Shown here in pieces: positions 19,325-28,093 of a stretch of 64,000 nucleotides of DNA (position 1 is the stretch's first letter; the number at the start of each line of letters is the position of its first letter). The stretch covers positions 36,117-100,116 of the forward strand of contig WGNW01000073.1 in assembly GCA_016124315.1 (NCBI GenBank). Reading direction: 5' to 3'. Under the pieces are notes generated by a model. The model ran no database searches, was not told where the DNA came from, and worked only from the letters and a program-made list of their open reading frames with translations. The stretch comes from Alphaproteobacteria bacterium. Its GTDB lineage: Bacteria; Pseudomonadota; Alphaproteobacteria; SMXS01. A program made the position numbers and the translations under genes.

Positions 19325-20617
19325 ATGGACCAGCTCGTCATCCGCGGCGGCAAGCCGCTGCGCGGCACCATCCCGATCAGCGGCGCCAAGAACGCGGCGC
19401 TGCCGCTCATGGTCGCCAGCCTGCTGACCGAGGACAGCCTCACCCTCTCCAACGTCCCCGCGCTCGACGACATCGTCACCATGTCCGAGCTGCTGAAGAA
19501 CCACGGCGTCGCCGTGGAGGACGTGCCCGGCGCCAACCGGGGACGGACCCTGCGCCTGACGGCCGCGCCGCCCGTCTCCACCGTCGCGCCCTACGAGATC
19601 GTCAACCGCATCCGCGCCTCGGTGCTGGTGCTGGGCGCCCTGCTGGCGCGTACCGGCGAGGCCACCGTCTCCATGCCCGGCGGCGACGCCATCGGCATCC
19701 GGCCCATCGACCAGCACCTCAAGGGCCTCGAGGCCATGGGCGCGAAGATCGAGCTCAAGGGCGGCAACGTCATCGCCAGCGCGCCGGGCGGCCTGAGGGG
19801 CGCCACCATCCGGTTTCCCTTCGTGTCGGTGGGCGCGACCGAGAACCTGCTGATGGCCGCGGCGCTGGCCAAGGGCACCACCATCCTGGAGAACGCCGCC
19901 CGGGAGCCGGAAGTCACCGACCTCGCCCACTGCCTCAATGCCATGGGCGCGACGATCCATGGCATCGGCACCGAATGCCTGGTGGTGCAGGGCGTCGAGG
20001 CGCTGCACGGCGCCGAGCACGCGGTCGTCCCGGACCGCATCGAGGCCGGCACCTATGCGGTCGCCGCCGCCATCACCGGTGGCGAGCTGGTGCTAGACGG
20101 CGCGCGCACGGACCATTTGGGCGCGGTGTTCGAGACGATGGGCAAGGCCGGCGTCAACGTCTCCAACGGCCTGGGCAAGGTGCGCGTCTCCCATCCCACG
20201 GGACGCTGCCGCGGCTTCGACGTGATCACCCATCCCTACCCCGGATTTCCCACCGACATGCAGGCCCAGTTCATGGCGCTGATGGCGGTCGCGGACGGCG
20301 CCTCGCTGATCACCGAGACGATCTTCGAGAACCGCTTCATGCACGCGCCCGAGCTGTCGCGCATGGGCGCCGACATCACCGTCCACGGCTCCTCGGCCAT
20401 GGTGCGGGGCAACCCGCGCCTGCGCGGCGCGCCGGTCATGGCCACCGACCTGCGCGCCTCGGTCTGCCTGGTGCTGGCCGGGATGGCGGCCGAGGGCGAG
20501 ACCGTGGTGAACGGCGTCTACCACCTGGACCGCGGCTATGAGCGGCTGGAGGAGAAGCTGCGCGCCGTGGGCGCCGACATCAGGCGCACCCAGGACGACA
20601 GGGCGATCGTGCCGTGA
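19325..20617 (+). CDS. murA: UDP-N-acetylglucosamine 1-carboxyvinyltransferase with Cys-to-Asp active site
   Basis: MurA transfers enolpyruvate from PEP to UDP-GlcNAc, the first committed step of peptidoglycan synthesis. The 430-residue protein has the N-terminal [17 protein letters not shown] and the rest of the EPSP-synthase fold, including [13 protein letters not shown] and [19 protein letters not shown]. In the mobile active-site loop the sequence is [15 protein letters not shown], so residue 121 (codon GAC at 19685-19687) is aspartate where E. coli MurA has Cys115, the residue alkylated by fosfomycin. Natural Asp variants are active and fosfomycin-resistant. Its stop overlaps the GTG of the next gene. 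Confidence 0.95.
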   Translation: MDQLVIRGGKPLRGTIPISGAKNAALPLMVASLLTEDSLTLSNVPALDDIVTMSELLKNHGVAVEDVPGANRGRTLRLTAAPPVSTVAPYEIVNRIRASVLVLGALLARTGEATVSMPGGDAIGIRPIDQHLKGLEAMGAKIELKGGNVIASAPGGLRGATIRFPFVSVGATENLLMAAALAKGTTILENAAREPEVTDLAHCLNAMGATIHGIGTECLVVQGVEALHGAEHAVVPDRIEAGTYAVAAAITGGELVLDGARTDHLGAVFETMGKAGVNVSNGLGKVRVSHPTGRCRGFDVITHPYPGFPTDMQAQFMALMAVADGASLITETIFENRFMHAPELSRMGADITVHGSSAMVRGNPRLRGAPVMATDLRASVCLVLAGMAAEGETVVNGVYHLDRGYERLEEKLRAVGADIRRTQDDRAIVP

Positions 20618-21030
20618 GCCTGAAGCTGCGCGCCGAAAGCCCGGAGGACGTGATCGTGATCGGCGGCTATCTGCAGGATGCCGCCATCAAGGTTGCCGAC
20701 ATCGCCTGGCTGCCGACGGCGCGCCGTTTTGCCCTGGTCGGCAACCGCTTCATGTGGGAGCGCGAAGGGCCGCCCCATTTCCGCACCCGCGCCGGCCTGC
20801 ATTTCGAGACGGTCACCGCCGCCAGGATCCGCGGCATCTCCCAGGATCAGGAGGACCAGGTGCTGGAGCTGCTGACCATCCACGCCGTCGAGCGGGACGG
20901 CCGCGCGCTCGTCACCCTCAGCTTCTGCGGCGGCGGCGACATCCGCCTTGAGGCCGAGCTCATCGAAGCCGGCATGGACGATCTGGGCGAGCCCTGGGAG
21001 ACCACCCACCTGCCCCGTCACGAGACCTGA
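20614..21030 (+). CDS. DUF2948 family protein
   Basis: A 138-residue conserved alphaproteobacterial protein of unknown function, always found just after murA. It opens [20 protein letters not shown], contains [22 protein letters not shown], and ends with the segment [12 protein letters not shown]. No signal or membrane segment. The GTG start at 20614 lies inside the murA stop (GTGA overlap), so the two are translationally coupled. Its own stop abuts the stop of the convergent citrate synthase-like gene with no bases between. Confidence 0.88.
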   Translation: MSLKLRAESPEDVIVIGGYLQDAAIKVADIAWLPTARRFALVGNRFMWEREGPPHFRTRAGLHFETVTAARIRGISQDQEDQVLELLTIHAVERDGRALVTLSFCGGGDIRLEAELIEAGMDDLGEPWETTHLPRHET

Positions 21031-22179
21031 TCATTCCGCGCTCAGCGGCCCCCTGTAACGGGCGCGCGGCCGGATCAGCACGCCTGTCTCCACCTGCTCG
21101 ATCGCATGGGCGATCCAGCCCGCCGAGCGCCCCAGGGCGAAGATGGCGAAGGCCTGCTCCGGCGACAGGCGGAGCGTGTGGGCCAGCGCCGCCAGCGCAC
21201 CGTCGACGTTGAGCCGCATCGCCCACACCGTCTCGGCGGCGTCGATGACGTCGCGCAGCCGGTCGTCGAGGTCCATCCGGCCGATCAACGCCTGGGCGCG
21301 CATGTCGCCTTCCGGATAGAGCGGATGGCTCAGCCCCTCCAGCCGCTCTCCCCGCGCCAGCCGCGCGGCGAAGAATGCCGCCGCGTCTTCCGCCTCCATC
21401 GCGGCTTCGAACATGGCGATGGCGCGCGGCGTGGCGCCGCCATGGATCGGCCCCGAAAGTGCGGCAAGTCCTGCCGCCAGGGCCGCCGGCAGCGTCGCGC
21501 CCGTCGAGGCGACGATGCGGACGGCGAAGGTCGACGCGTTCAGTTCGTGGTCGGCGAGCAGCACCATCGCGCGGCGCACAAGGTCGCCTCCCGCCGGCGA
21601 CAGGTCCCAGGAAGCGGCCGCCATCTCGTGAGCCGGACCGCCGGCATGGCCGCCGAGCAACACCCCGGCCAGCCCCTTCAGCAGCGCGGCGCCTTCGGCC
21701 GCGATCGCCTGGCGGCTGCGCCCGAACATCGGCGGCGCGCCGGCCAGGGCGCGCGCCAGCAAGCCGACGGCACCCGCGATGCCCGACGACTCGCCCGTCG
21801 GCATGCGCGGCGGTTCCTCGTCGGGCCAGTCCTCCACGCCCGACAGCAGCGCCGCGGTTTCCTCCAGGGTCGCGTTCTCGGACCAGTCCGCCGCGTCCTC
21901 GCCGCGGTAGATGAGCCGGCCCCGCCTGACCGTGGAGATGCTGGTCTCCAGCACGGGATCGCCCCAGTCGATCGCGCGGGCGGCCACCGCGGGACGGCTG
22001 CGGCCCGCCACCTTGCGCGCCGCCATGCCGTCCACGTCGGTCCTGCGATAGAGACTGCGCCGGGAATCCGCCGGATCCGCCACGGCGTCCAGCAGGCCGC
22101 GGCTGACATAGGCATAGAGCGTCTGCGGTCGGATTCCGAGACGGTCGCAGGCTTCTTCGGCGGTGATCAGGTCGCTCAT
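21031..22179 (-). CDS. Citrate synthase family protein with N-terminal MerR-like HTH
   Basis: A 382-residue fusion. Residues 1-60 form a DNA-binding-type helix-turn-helix (ITAEEACDRLGIRPQTLYAY, then SRRSLYRRTDVDGM), and the rest is a citrate-synthase fold with ADHELNASTFAVRIVASTGA, GPIHGGATPRAIAM and LSHPLYPEGDMRAQALI. The two catalytic histidines are visible. The HTH suggests an excisionase- or MerR-like reader that could make the enzyme self-regulating, but that is inference. The ATG at 22179 places the HTH at the N terminus; upstream sequence is AT-rich and looks like promoter. It sits tail to tail with DUF2948. Confidence 0.8.
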   Translation of the reverse strand: MSDLITAEEACDRLGIRPQTLYAYVSRGLLDAVADPADSRRSLYRRTDVDGMAARKVAGRSRPAVAARAIDWGDPVLETSISTVRRGRLIYRGEDAADWSENATLEETAALLSGVEDWPDEEPPRMPTGESSGIAGAVGLLARALAGAPPMFGRSRQAIAAEGAALLKGLAGVLLGGHAGGPAHEMAAASWDLSPAGGDLVRRAMVLLADHELNASTFAVRIVASTGATLPAALAAGLAALSGPIHGGATPRAIAMFEAAMEAEDAAAFFAARLARGERLEGLSHPLYPEGDMRAQALIGRMDLDDRLRDVIDAAETVWAMRLNVDGALAALAHTLRLSPEQAFAIFALGRSAGWIAHAIEQVETGVLIRPRARYRGPLSAE

Positions 22180-22256
22180 ATGTTGATTATATTGATCGAT
22201 ATTGACTAGCACAATCGATTGCCACCACATATCGGGGAGGAAGAAGGAGACCGCAG
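22180..22256. promoter_or_regulatory. Divergent promoter between HTH-citrate synthase and cupin genes
   Basis: This 77-bp gap is AT-rich against its surroundings and holds repeated TTGAT half-sites (TTGATTATATTGATCGATAT) roughly 10 bp apart. Such spacing on one helix face suits an activator or the HTH of the adjacent citrate-synthase-like protein. No experiment backs this. Confidence 0.4.
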
Positions 22257-22742
22257 ATGACCGCGAAGATCGACATCGATGCCCTCAGTGCCGTCGTCGG
22301 GACCCGCTATCCCGCCCCTTTCGACACGCCGTGCCGGGCGCGCGAGCGCAGGCGGCTGGGCGATGCGGCGGGGCTGACCCAGTTCGGCGTCAACCTGACC
22401 CGCCTGCCGCCGGGCACCTGGTCGAGCCAGCGCCACTGGCATACGAGTGCCGACGAGTTCGTCTGCGTCCTGGAGGGCGAACTGGTCCTCGTCACCGACG
22501 CCGGCCGGGAGATCCTGCGCCCCGGCGACTATGTCGGCTTCCCCGCCGGCAGGGCCGACGGCCACCAGCTGCGCAACGAGGGGTCGGCGGACGCGGTGAT
22601 CCTGGAGATCGGCACCCGCGGCCCGGACGACGCGGCCCATTACAGCGACATCGACATGGTGGCGCCGGCGCACGAGACCCCGTCGGTCTACACCCGCCGG
22701 GACGGCACCCCCTATCCGGCCGGTCCGAGGACCGGACCGTGA
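22257..22742 (+). CDS. Cupin domain protein
   Basis: A 161-residue single-domain cupin. The first motif, RHWHTSADEFVCVLEGELVL, supplies two histidines and a glutamate; the second, LRPGDYVGFPAGRADGHQLRN, supplies the last histidine, so a metal site is intact. Such proteins may be dioxygenases, isomerases or binding proteins; substrate unknown. It is transcribed away from the HTH-citrate synthase gene and its stop overlaps the GTG of the DUF2332 gene. Confidence 0.82.
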   Translation: MTAKIDIDALSAVVGTRYPAPFDTPCRARERRRLGDAAGLTQFGVNLTRLPPGTWSSQRHWHTSADEFVCVLEGELVLVTDAGREILRPGDYVGFPAGRADGHQLRNEGSADAVILEIGTRGPDDAAHYSDIDMVAPAHETPSVYTRRDGTPYPAGPRTGP

Positions 22743-23788
22743 ATGACCTGGAGGCCGCGTTCGCCCACCAGGCGGCAGGCTGCGACCTCCTCGGCTCACC
22801 GCTCACCGCGTGCCTGCTGCGCGGCCTCCTGGACGACTACCGGAACGGCGGCGCCAGCCGCGATCTGCTGGCGCCCTGGGAGGCCGGCGACCCCATGAAG
22901 GACGCCGTCGCGCTGCGCCTGGCCGGCGCGCTCCACTGCCTGGTGCTTTCGGGCCGCGCGCCGGCGCTCGCCGACTACTACCCTTCGGCCGGCGGCCGCT
23001 TCCGCGAGGACGGGCTCGCGGGCGCCGCAACGGCGGTGCTGCACGCCGAGCATGCCTTTGTCGCATCCTTCCTGCGCAACACCCCGCAGACCAACGAGGT
23101 CGGCCGCTCCGGCGTTCTGATCGGCGGGTTCCTCGCCGTCGCGGGGGAAACCGGCCTGCCGCTCCGCTGCCTGGAGGTGGGCGCCAGCGCCGGACTCAAC
23201 CTGCTGTGGGACCGCTTCCGCTATGACTTCGGCTCGGCTCAGTGGGGCGACCCGGCAAGCCCGGTGCCGGTCACCACCCGCTGGACCGGCCAGGCGCCCG
23301 ACACCGGCATGTCCGCTGTCGTGACGGAGCGTATGGGCTGCGACCTCAGCCCCGTCGATCTGTCGAGCCCCGAGGCGGCCCTGCGCCTGAGGTCCTATGT
23401 CTGGCCCGACCAGCCGGCCCGATTCCGCGCCGTCGACGGCGCCCTCGCCCAGTGGCGGCGAACCCCGGTGACCGTCGAGCGCGCCGACGCCGGTCAGTGG
23501 ATCCGCCGGCGTCTTGCCGAACCCGTTTCCGGCGCGGCCACCGTGGTCTACCATTCCATCGCCGCCCAGTATTTCCCGCCGGAGACCAGGACCATGTTCG
23601 AGACCGCCATCCGCGAAGCCGGAAGCCGGGCAAGCGCCGCGGCGCCCGTCGCCTGGCTGCGGCTCGAGGCGCCCGACATCAGGAGCTATCCGGAACTCCG
23701 CCTCACCCTCTGGCCCGGCGGCGCGGAACGGCTGCTGGCCACCGCCCATCCCCACGGCGCCTTTGCCGACTGGACGGCGCGGGCATGA
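22739..23788 (+). CDS. DUF2332 family protein
   Basis: A 349-residue protein of the DUF2332 family. Recognisable segments are NEVGRSGVLIGGFLAVA, the nucleotide-like LEVGASAGLNLLWDRFRYDF and VVYHSIAAQYFPPETR, with a C-terminal WLRLEAPD and LTLWPGGAERLLATAHPHG. The GASAGLNL loop suggests a Rossmann-like or methyltransferase-related fold, but no activity is established that I know. The GTG at 22739 overlaps the cupin stop, so translation is coupled. Confidence 0.8.
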   Translation: MNDLEAAFAHQAAGCDLLGSPLTACLLRGLLDDYRNGGASRDLLAPWEAGDPMKDAVALRLAGALHCLVLSGRAPALADYYPSAGGRFREDGLAGAATAVLHAEHAFVASFLRNTPQTNEVGRSGVLIGGFLAVAGETGLPLRCLEVGASAGLNLLWDRFRYDFGSAQWGDPASPVPVTTRWTGQAPDTGMSAVVTERMGCDLSPVDLSSPEAALRLRSYVWPDQPARFRAVDGALAQWRRTPVTVERADAGQWIRRRLAEPVSGAATVVYHSIAAQYFPPETRTMFETAIREAGSRASAAAPVAWLRLEAPDIRSYPELRLTLWPGGAERLLATAHPHGAFADWTARA

Positions 23789-23944
23789 TCCTGGAAGCGG
23801 CGCGCCTTACGATGCTTAGAGCGCTGCGATTCAGCACGCGCTGGCGGGTGTAGATTGTGGCTGTAGGTCCCGGCGTTCGAAAGTAGATTCCTGAAGGTTC
23901 GGGTCCGAAAAAATCGAACGAAGGTTACTCCGTCGTACGGCCCA

Positions 23945-24832
23945 TTATCGTGAGAAGCGCTTTGCGATCCTTCCGCTAAAAATTGCCAACGTGACGGCGA
24001 CGAGACCAAGGAACAACCACATCAAGTCGAAAGCTAGGTAGGCCGCCTCTCGTGCTTCCTCGGGGGGATCTCGCAGATAATATAGCTTTGCTTCGCTCCC
24101 CAACTTATAGATCCCGTTTCCTTGAATGGAGGTCAGGTGATAGCGGCGACCATTCACGGAGTACGCTAGAACGCCTTGGTCATTGCGGTCGCCGACGACT
24201 CCCGTGTGGCCGTCGAATACACCGACTGTCTCTACACCCTCGCGTCGGTACCGAACATCGTCAGGCAACTCTGATAATGCCGCCGCGAGGGCGGCAGTGC
24301 CCCACACCCCCATGAACACCCTGAAGAACGTGAGCCTGTACTTCCGACGTGGCTTTTCTGAAGAGGTGACAGCCCGGTCGCCTCCGACCTGTGCATGGCT
24401 ACCGAGACTGTCAATGAAGCCGCGCTCATCGTTCAAGCGCAACTCAATCGGCGCGAGATCGCCCGAGTTAAATGAAATCCGCAATGCACTGCCCCAGAAT
24501 TGCCGCATGGGTTCGACACGGGCAATTGAGGCCGTCGAAACACGTATGTCCAAGCCGTAGATTTCAGGCAAAAACATCAGTGTGAAAGGGAACCTCGGCG
24601 AGACAACGAGTTGGCCGTTTGAAATGTAAACAAGCAAGCAATTGCGAGCGCCCCCGACGCGAGTAAGGCCATTCCGGAGTGACCGGCCGGAACACCAGTC
24701 TTCGCAAAATGCCGCATTTCGTGGCTTCTGAGGTATGATGGGCTTGCCGCGGGCGCGACGAAACCAGATGGATGCCGCTATCCACCCACCAAGCCAAAGC
24801 AGCGGCAGCAGGAATACAGTTGGGCTCACCAT
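23945..24832 (-). CDS. Membrane protein with DUF3592-like C-terminal region
   Basis: A 295-residue protein with an N-terminal membrane helix (VFLLPLLWLGGWIAASIWF), a cytoplasmic middle with a PH-like beta pattern, a second helix near residue 170 and a third at the C terminus (LMWLFLGLVAVTLAIFSG). The loop between them, with TGVVGDRNDQGVLAYSVNGR and LGSEAKLYYLRDPPEEA, resembles DUF3592 proteins. Function unknown. Base composition is less GC-rich than its neighbours, suggesting later arrival. It is alone, convergent with the DUF2332 gene. Confidence 0.65.
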   Translation of the reverse strand: MVSPTVFLLPLLWLGGWIAASIWFRRARGKPIIPQKPRNAAFCEDWCSGRSLRNGLTRVGGARNCLLVYISNGQLVVSPRFPFTLMFLPEIYGLDIRVSTASIARVEPMRQFWGSALRISFNSGDLAPIELRLNDERGFIDSLGSHAQVGGDRAVTSSEKPRRKYRLTFFRVFMGVWGTAALAAALSELPDDVRYRREGVETVGVFDGHTGVVGDRNDQGVLAYSVNGRRYHLTSIQGNGIYKLGSEAKLYYLRDPPEEAREAAYLAFDLMWLFLGLVAVTLAIFSGRIAKRFSR

Positions 24833-25188
24833 TTTCCTCAGGATCGGGACGCGAAAGGCGCCGCAAATGCGGCTAGAGCGGCACTCGAATCATCCAGATC
24901 ACCCCCGCCGAAGCGATAATAAACTAACGTTTAGATTAGATGTCACAAGTTTCTCCTCCACTCCATTTGACGATGGCTATTTCGTCCCCGTTCCCGAACA
25001 AAGCTGGCACAACGGGGGCGAATGACCTTTCGATTTTCGCCAAGTTCGGGCCGCTCGAATGCCGCGTTTAGGCGCGAAATCCGCGCAAGTCCAAGGCCAT
25101 GCTTTCGGCGAAGATGGTGCAGAATTGCCGGCTTAGGGCATACAGCCTAAAACCGGCTTGACCGGCGCGCCTCACCGTCCGCCCCGGC
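24833..25188. other. Intergenic region with a hairpin
   Basis: About 350 bp with a relatively AT-rich left half that includes TAAAC-TAAC-GTTTA at 24920-24933. A hairpin lies just before the truncated monooxygenase frame: GCCGG 25127-25131 and TTAGG 25133-25137 pair with CCTAA 25146-25150 and CCGGC 25153-25157. The hairpin could be a terminator or a scar of the event that cost the next gene its start. I see no gene here. Confidence 0.4.
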
Positions 25189-25446
25189 ATGGAAGCCGCC
25201 TTCGAGGCGGCCATGCGCCAGGCCCGGCCGCTGATCGAGGCTTCCGCCGGTTTCGCGGGCATGGAGGTGCGCCGCTGCATCGAGCGGCCGAACCTTTATC
25301 TGCTGCTAGTGCACTGGGAGTCGCTCGAGGCGCACACCGAAGGCTTCAGGGGCTCCGAGCGCTACCAGGAATGGAAAGCGCTGCTGCATCGTTTCTACGA
25401 TCCCTTTCCGTTGGTGGAGCATTTCGGGGCATCCTTCCTGCCCTGA
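25189..25446 (+). CDS. Antibiotic biosynthesis monooxygenase-like domain, N-terminally truncated
   Basis: An 85-residue ABM-fold protein: MEAAFEAAMRQARPLIEASA, then MEVRRCIERPNLYLLLVHWE, SLEAHTEGFRGSERYQEWKA and a final HHFYDPFP-like HRFYDPFPLVEHF. Related proteins start about a dozen residues earlier with a strand ending LTVRPG. Here the codons directly before the ATG do read LTVRPG in frame, but a TGA stands nine codons upstream and no start codon exists in between. The gene may thus have lost its first strand and be decaying, or use a rare start. There is no ribosome binding site at the ATG. Confidence 0.55.
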   Translation: MEAAFEAAMRQARPLIEASAGFAGMEVRRCIERPNLYLLLVHWESLEAHTEGFRGSERYQEWKALLHRFYDPFPLVEHFGASFLP

Positions 25447-25518
25447 GATGCGAAAACCTGATGGCGAGCGTCGCGCCGGATGCTAGTTCATAGCGGGTAG
25501 GTCGACCGGGAGAGTTCC

Positions 25519-26232
25519 GTGCCCAAACCCATATCGTCGCTTGCCATCGCGCTGCTGGGCTGCCTGGCGCTTGCCGCCTGTTCGTCGGGGCCGCGGCCCC
25601 ACGGCTCCCTGCCCCGCGACCGCAATGCCGTCGACCGCATGAGCGACGCCTATGTTCGCGCCGTCGAGTTGCAAAACGCGGGTAAGTGCGACGAGGCGGT
25701 CAAGCTGCTGCGGCGCGCCGCCGAGCAGGGGCCCGGCTACGAGGACGCCCAGCGGCGCCTGGGGGAATGCCTGATCCAGCTCTCCAACGGCGACAAGGAA
25801 AAATATGCCGAAGGCCTGCTCTGGCTGAAGCGCGCCGCCGAGGCCGGCTGGCCCGAGGCCGAGGGCGCCCTCGCCTACGAATACGTCACCGGCCCCGAGC
25901 CGAACCTGATCGCCGCCGCCAAATGGCTCACCCTCTACGACACCAACCCGCGCAAGAAGCGCGTCGCCTTCACCCCGATGCTGCCGTCCCGGGTCGACCG
26001 CATCCGCGCCGCCCTGACGCCCGAGACACTGGCCGAGGGCCGGGCGGCCGCCGCCGGGTTCGTCCCGACGGTCTGGGAGCCGCCGCCCGAAGAATCCCGC
26101 AAGGCCCGCAGCGACCGGGATGACGACGAGGACGACGGCGAACGGCCGCGTTTCCATCACCGCCCGCCGAACGACGACGATGACGACGGCGACCGCCCCG
26201 TCGGCGGCAAGTTCCCGCAGCCTTCCGAATAG
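25519..26232 (+). CDS. Lipoprotein with Sel1-like repeats
   Basis: A 237-residue lipoprotein. The signal peptide ends in the lipobox LAACSSG (Cys near residue 21). The mature part has Sel1/TPR-like helices, for example GKCDEAVKLLRRAAEQGPGY and YAEGLLWLKRAAEAGWPEA, with a long, very acidic low-complexity tail (DDDEDDGE, NDDDDDGDR). Sel1 proteins commonly scaffold complexes at the envelope; the role here is unknown. The GTG start at 25519 follows GGGAGAGTTCC. It converges on the enoyl-CoA hydratase gene. Confidence 0.75.
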   Translation: MPKPISSLAIALLGCLALAACSSGPRPHGSLPRDRNAVDRMSDAYVRAVELQNAGKCDEAVKLLRRAAEQGPGYEDAQRRLGECLIQLSNGDKEKYAEGLLWLKRAAEAGWPEAEGALAYEYVTGPEPNLIAAAKWLTLYDTNPRKKRVAFTPMLPSRVDRIRAALTPETLAEGRAAAAGFVPTVWEPPPEESRKARSDRDDDEDDGERPRFHHRPPNDDDDDGDRPVGGKFPQPSE

Positions 26233-26250
26233 ACGCTGCGCCGATAGAAG

Positions 26251-27042
26251 CTAGCGGAAGACCGGCGCCCGCTTCTCCAGGAACGCCGCGACCGCTTCCT
26301 TGTGCTCGGCCGAGACGTAGCATTCGTTGAGCAGTTCGCCCTCGCGCCGCTGCACCGCCGACATGTCCGCCGCCGGCCCGTGATCGCGTAGCAGGCCCTT
26401 GATCAGCCGGAGCTGCCGGTCCGGATTGGCGGCCATCTCGCGGCCCAGCGCCTTGGCCCGGTCCAGCAGGTCGCCGGCCGGCACGACGTGGTCGGCAAGC
26501 CGCAGCCGCCCTGCCTCCTGCGCGTCGATCAGCCGCGCCGTCAGGCACAGCTCGTTGGCCGCGCCGAAACCGACGCGGCGCTCGAGGAAGTGCGACGATG
26601 CCAGTTCGGGCACCAGGCCCATCTTCACGAAGAACATGCCGAAGCGCGCTTCCTCGGAGGCGATGATGACGTCGAACGGCAGGATCATGGTCGCCCCGAC
26701 GCCCACCGAGGCGCCGTTCACCGCGGCGATCAGCGGCTTGGAGCGGCGGCACAGGTCGGCCCAATCGGTGCCGCCGGGCATGCCGGTCTCCTCCTCCTGC
26801 GCATCGGCCGCGCCGTCCATCCGCGCCTTGAAGGCGTCCTTGATGTCGGCGCCGGCGCAGAAGCCCTTGCCCGCACCGGTGAGCACGATGGCGCCGACCG
26901 CCCTATCGCCGTTGGCCCGCTCGAACGCGTTCACCAGCTCGCGGGACATCTGCCGGGTCCAGGCGTTGCGCTTCTCCGGCCGGTTGAGCGTGACGACCGC
27001 CACCGGGCCGTCGGTTTCGTAGATGATGGTTTCGTACGACAT
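26251..27042 (-). CDS. Enoyl-CoA hydratase/isomerase family protein
   Basis: A 263-residue crotonase-fold enzyme. It shows the oxyanion segments GAGKGFCAGADIK near residue 60 and VGVGATMILPFDVIIASEEA near 110, with MGLVPELASSHFLERRVG after. The position usually filled by the second catalytic glutamate reads GLVPELASS, keeping one Glu, so a hydratase or isomerase role is likely. AGGGGAGCAGG precedes the ATG at 27042. It may be part of fatty or aromatic acid catabolism with the thiolase and ligase in this window, though they are not adjacent. Confidence 0.87.
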   Translation of the reverse strand: MSYETIIYETDGPVAVVTLNRPEKRNAWTRQMSRELVNAFERANGDRAVGAIVLTGAGKGFCAGADIKDAFKARMDGAADAQEEETGMPGGTDWADLCRRSKPLIAAVNGASVGVGATMILPFDVIIASEEARFGMFFVKMGLVPELASSHFLERRVGFGAANELCLTARLIDAQEAGRLRLADHVVPAGDLLDRAKALGREMAANPDRQLRLIKGLLRDHGPAADMSAVQRREGELLNECYVSAEHKEAVAAFLEKRAPVFR

Positions 27043-27170
27043 CCTGCTCCCCTGTTCTGAAACCGCGACATTAGGAGGCGTCCGGGCGAGGTGCAATGAA
27101 GTCGCTCGCTCGCGGACCATCAATGGCGCATGATCCCGGAATTCAATTGTCGCCGCGCGGAGAGTGACCC

Positions 27171-28091
27171 ATGCCGAAGCGTGTCGTAGCCGCCCTGTCC
27201 TTCCTCCTCTTTTCGACGGGTATCGCCGCGGCGGCTGTCCCCATGCTGCCGCCCGACTTCGCCACCACGACGGTTCACACCCCGGCGGATGCCGACATCT
27301 ACGTCCGCTACGGCGGCACGGGCCCGGTGGTGGTGCTGCTGCACGGCTACGGCGACACCGGCGACATGTGGGGACCCCTGGCTGCCGACCTGGTCCGCGA
27401 CCACACGGTCATCGTCCCCGACCTCCGCGGCATCGGCCACTCCTCCCATCCGGAAGGCGGCTACGACAAGAAGACCCAGGCGACGGACATCCGCGCCGTC
27501 GTAACCGCCCTGGGACACGACAAGGCGGCCGTCGTCGCCCACGACATCGGCAACATGGTCGCCTATGCCTATGCGGCGCAGTTTCCGGACAAGGTGGAGA
27601 AGCTGGTGGTGATCGACGCGCCCCTGCCGGGGATTCCGCCATGGGACGACATCGTGCGGGATCCGCGCCTCTGGCACTTCAACTTCCACGGACCCGACGC
27701 CGAACGCCTCGTCGCCGGCCGCGAGCGCATCTACCTCGACCGCATCTGGAACGATTTCGCCGCCGACCCCTCGAAGATCGACGACGAGACCCGCGACCAC
27801 TACGCCGCCTTCTATGCCCTGCCGGGCGCCATGCGCGCCGGCTTCGCCCAGTTCACCGCCTTTCGGCAGGATGCCCAGGACAATCAGGTCTTCGCGCGGA
27901 ACAAGCTGACCATGCCGGTGCTGGCGGTGGGCGGCGAGGCCTCGTTCGGCCCGGTCATGGCAGTGGTGATGCGCAATGTCGCGACCGATGTCCGCGAAGC
28001 CGTGGTTCCGGCGTCCGGCCACTGGGTGATGGACGAAAACCCGGATTTCACCGTCAAGCTGGTCCGCGGCTTCCTGGACGGGAAGGAATAG
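27171..28091 (+). CDS. Exported alpha/beta hydrolase, epoxide hydrolase-like
   Basis: A 306-residue protein with a Sec signal peptide (LSFLLFSTGIAAAA). The hydrolase core has the oxyanion motif LLHGYGDTGDMW near residue 60, DLRGIGHSSHPEGGYDKKT, and the nucleophile elbow VVAHDIGNMVAYAYA, where the nucleophile is Asp rather than Ser. The late GHWVMDENP holds the catalytic histidine. Asp nucleophile is typical of epoxide hydrolases and haloacid or haloalkane dehalogenases. Substrate unknown; periplasmic location is predicted. It ends 2 bp from the convergent SnoaL gene. Confidence 0.85.
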   Translation: MPKRVVAALSFLLFSTGIAAAAVPMLPPDFATTTVHTPADADIYVRYGGTGPVVVLLHGYGDTGDMWGPLAADLVRDHTVIVPDLRGIGHSSHPEGGYDKKTQATDIRAVVTALGHDKAAVVAHDIGNMVAYAYAAQFPDKVEKLVVIDAPLPGIPPWDDIVRDPRLWHFNFHGPDAERLVAGRERIYLDRIWNDFAADPSKIDDETRDHYAAFYALPGAMRAGFAQFTAFRQDAQDNQVFARNKLTMPVLAVGGEASFGPVMAVVMRNVATDVREAVVPASGHWVMDENPDFTVKLVRGFLDGKE

Positions 28092-28093
28092 CC

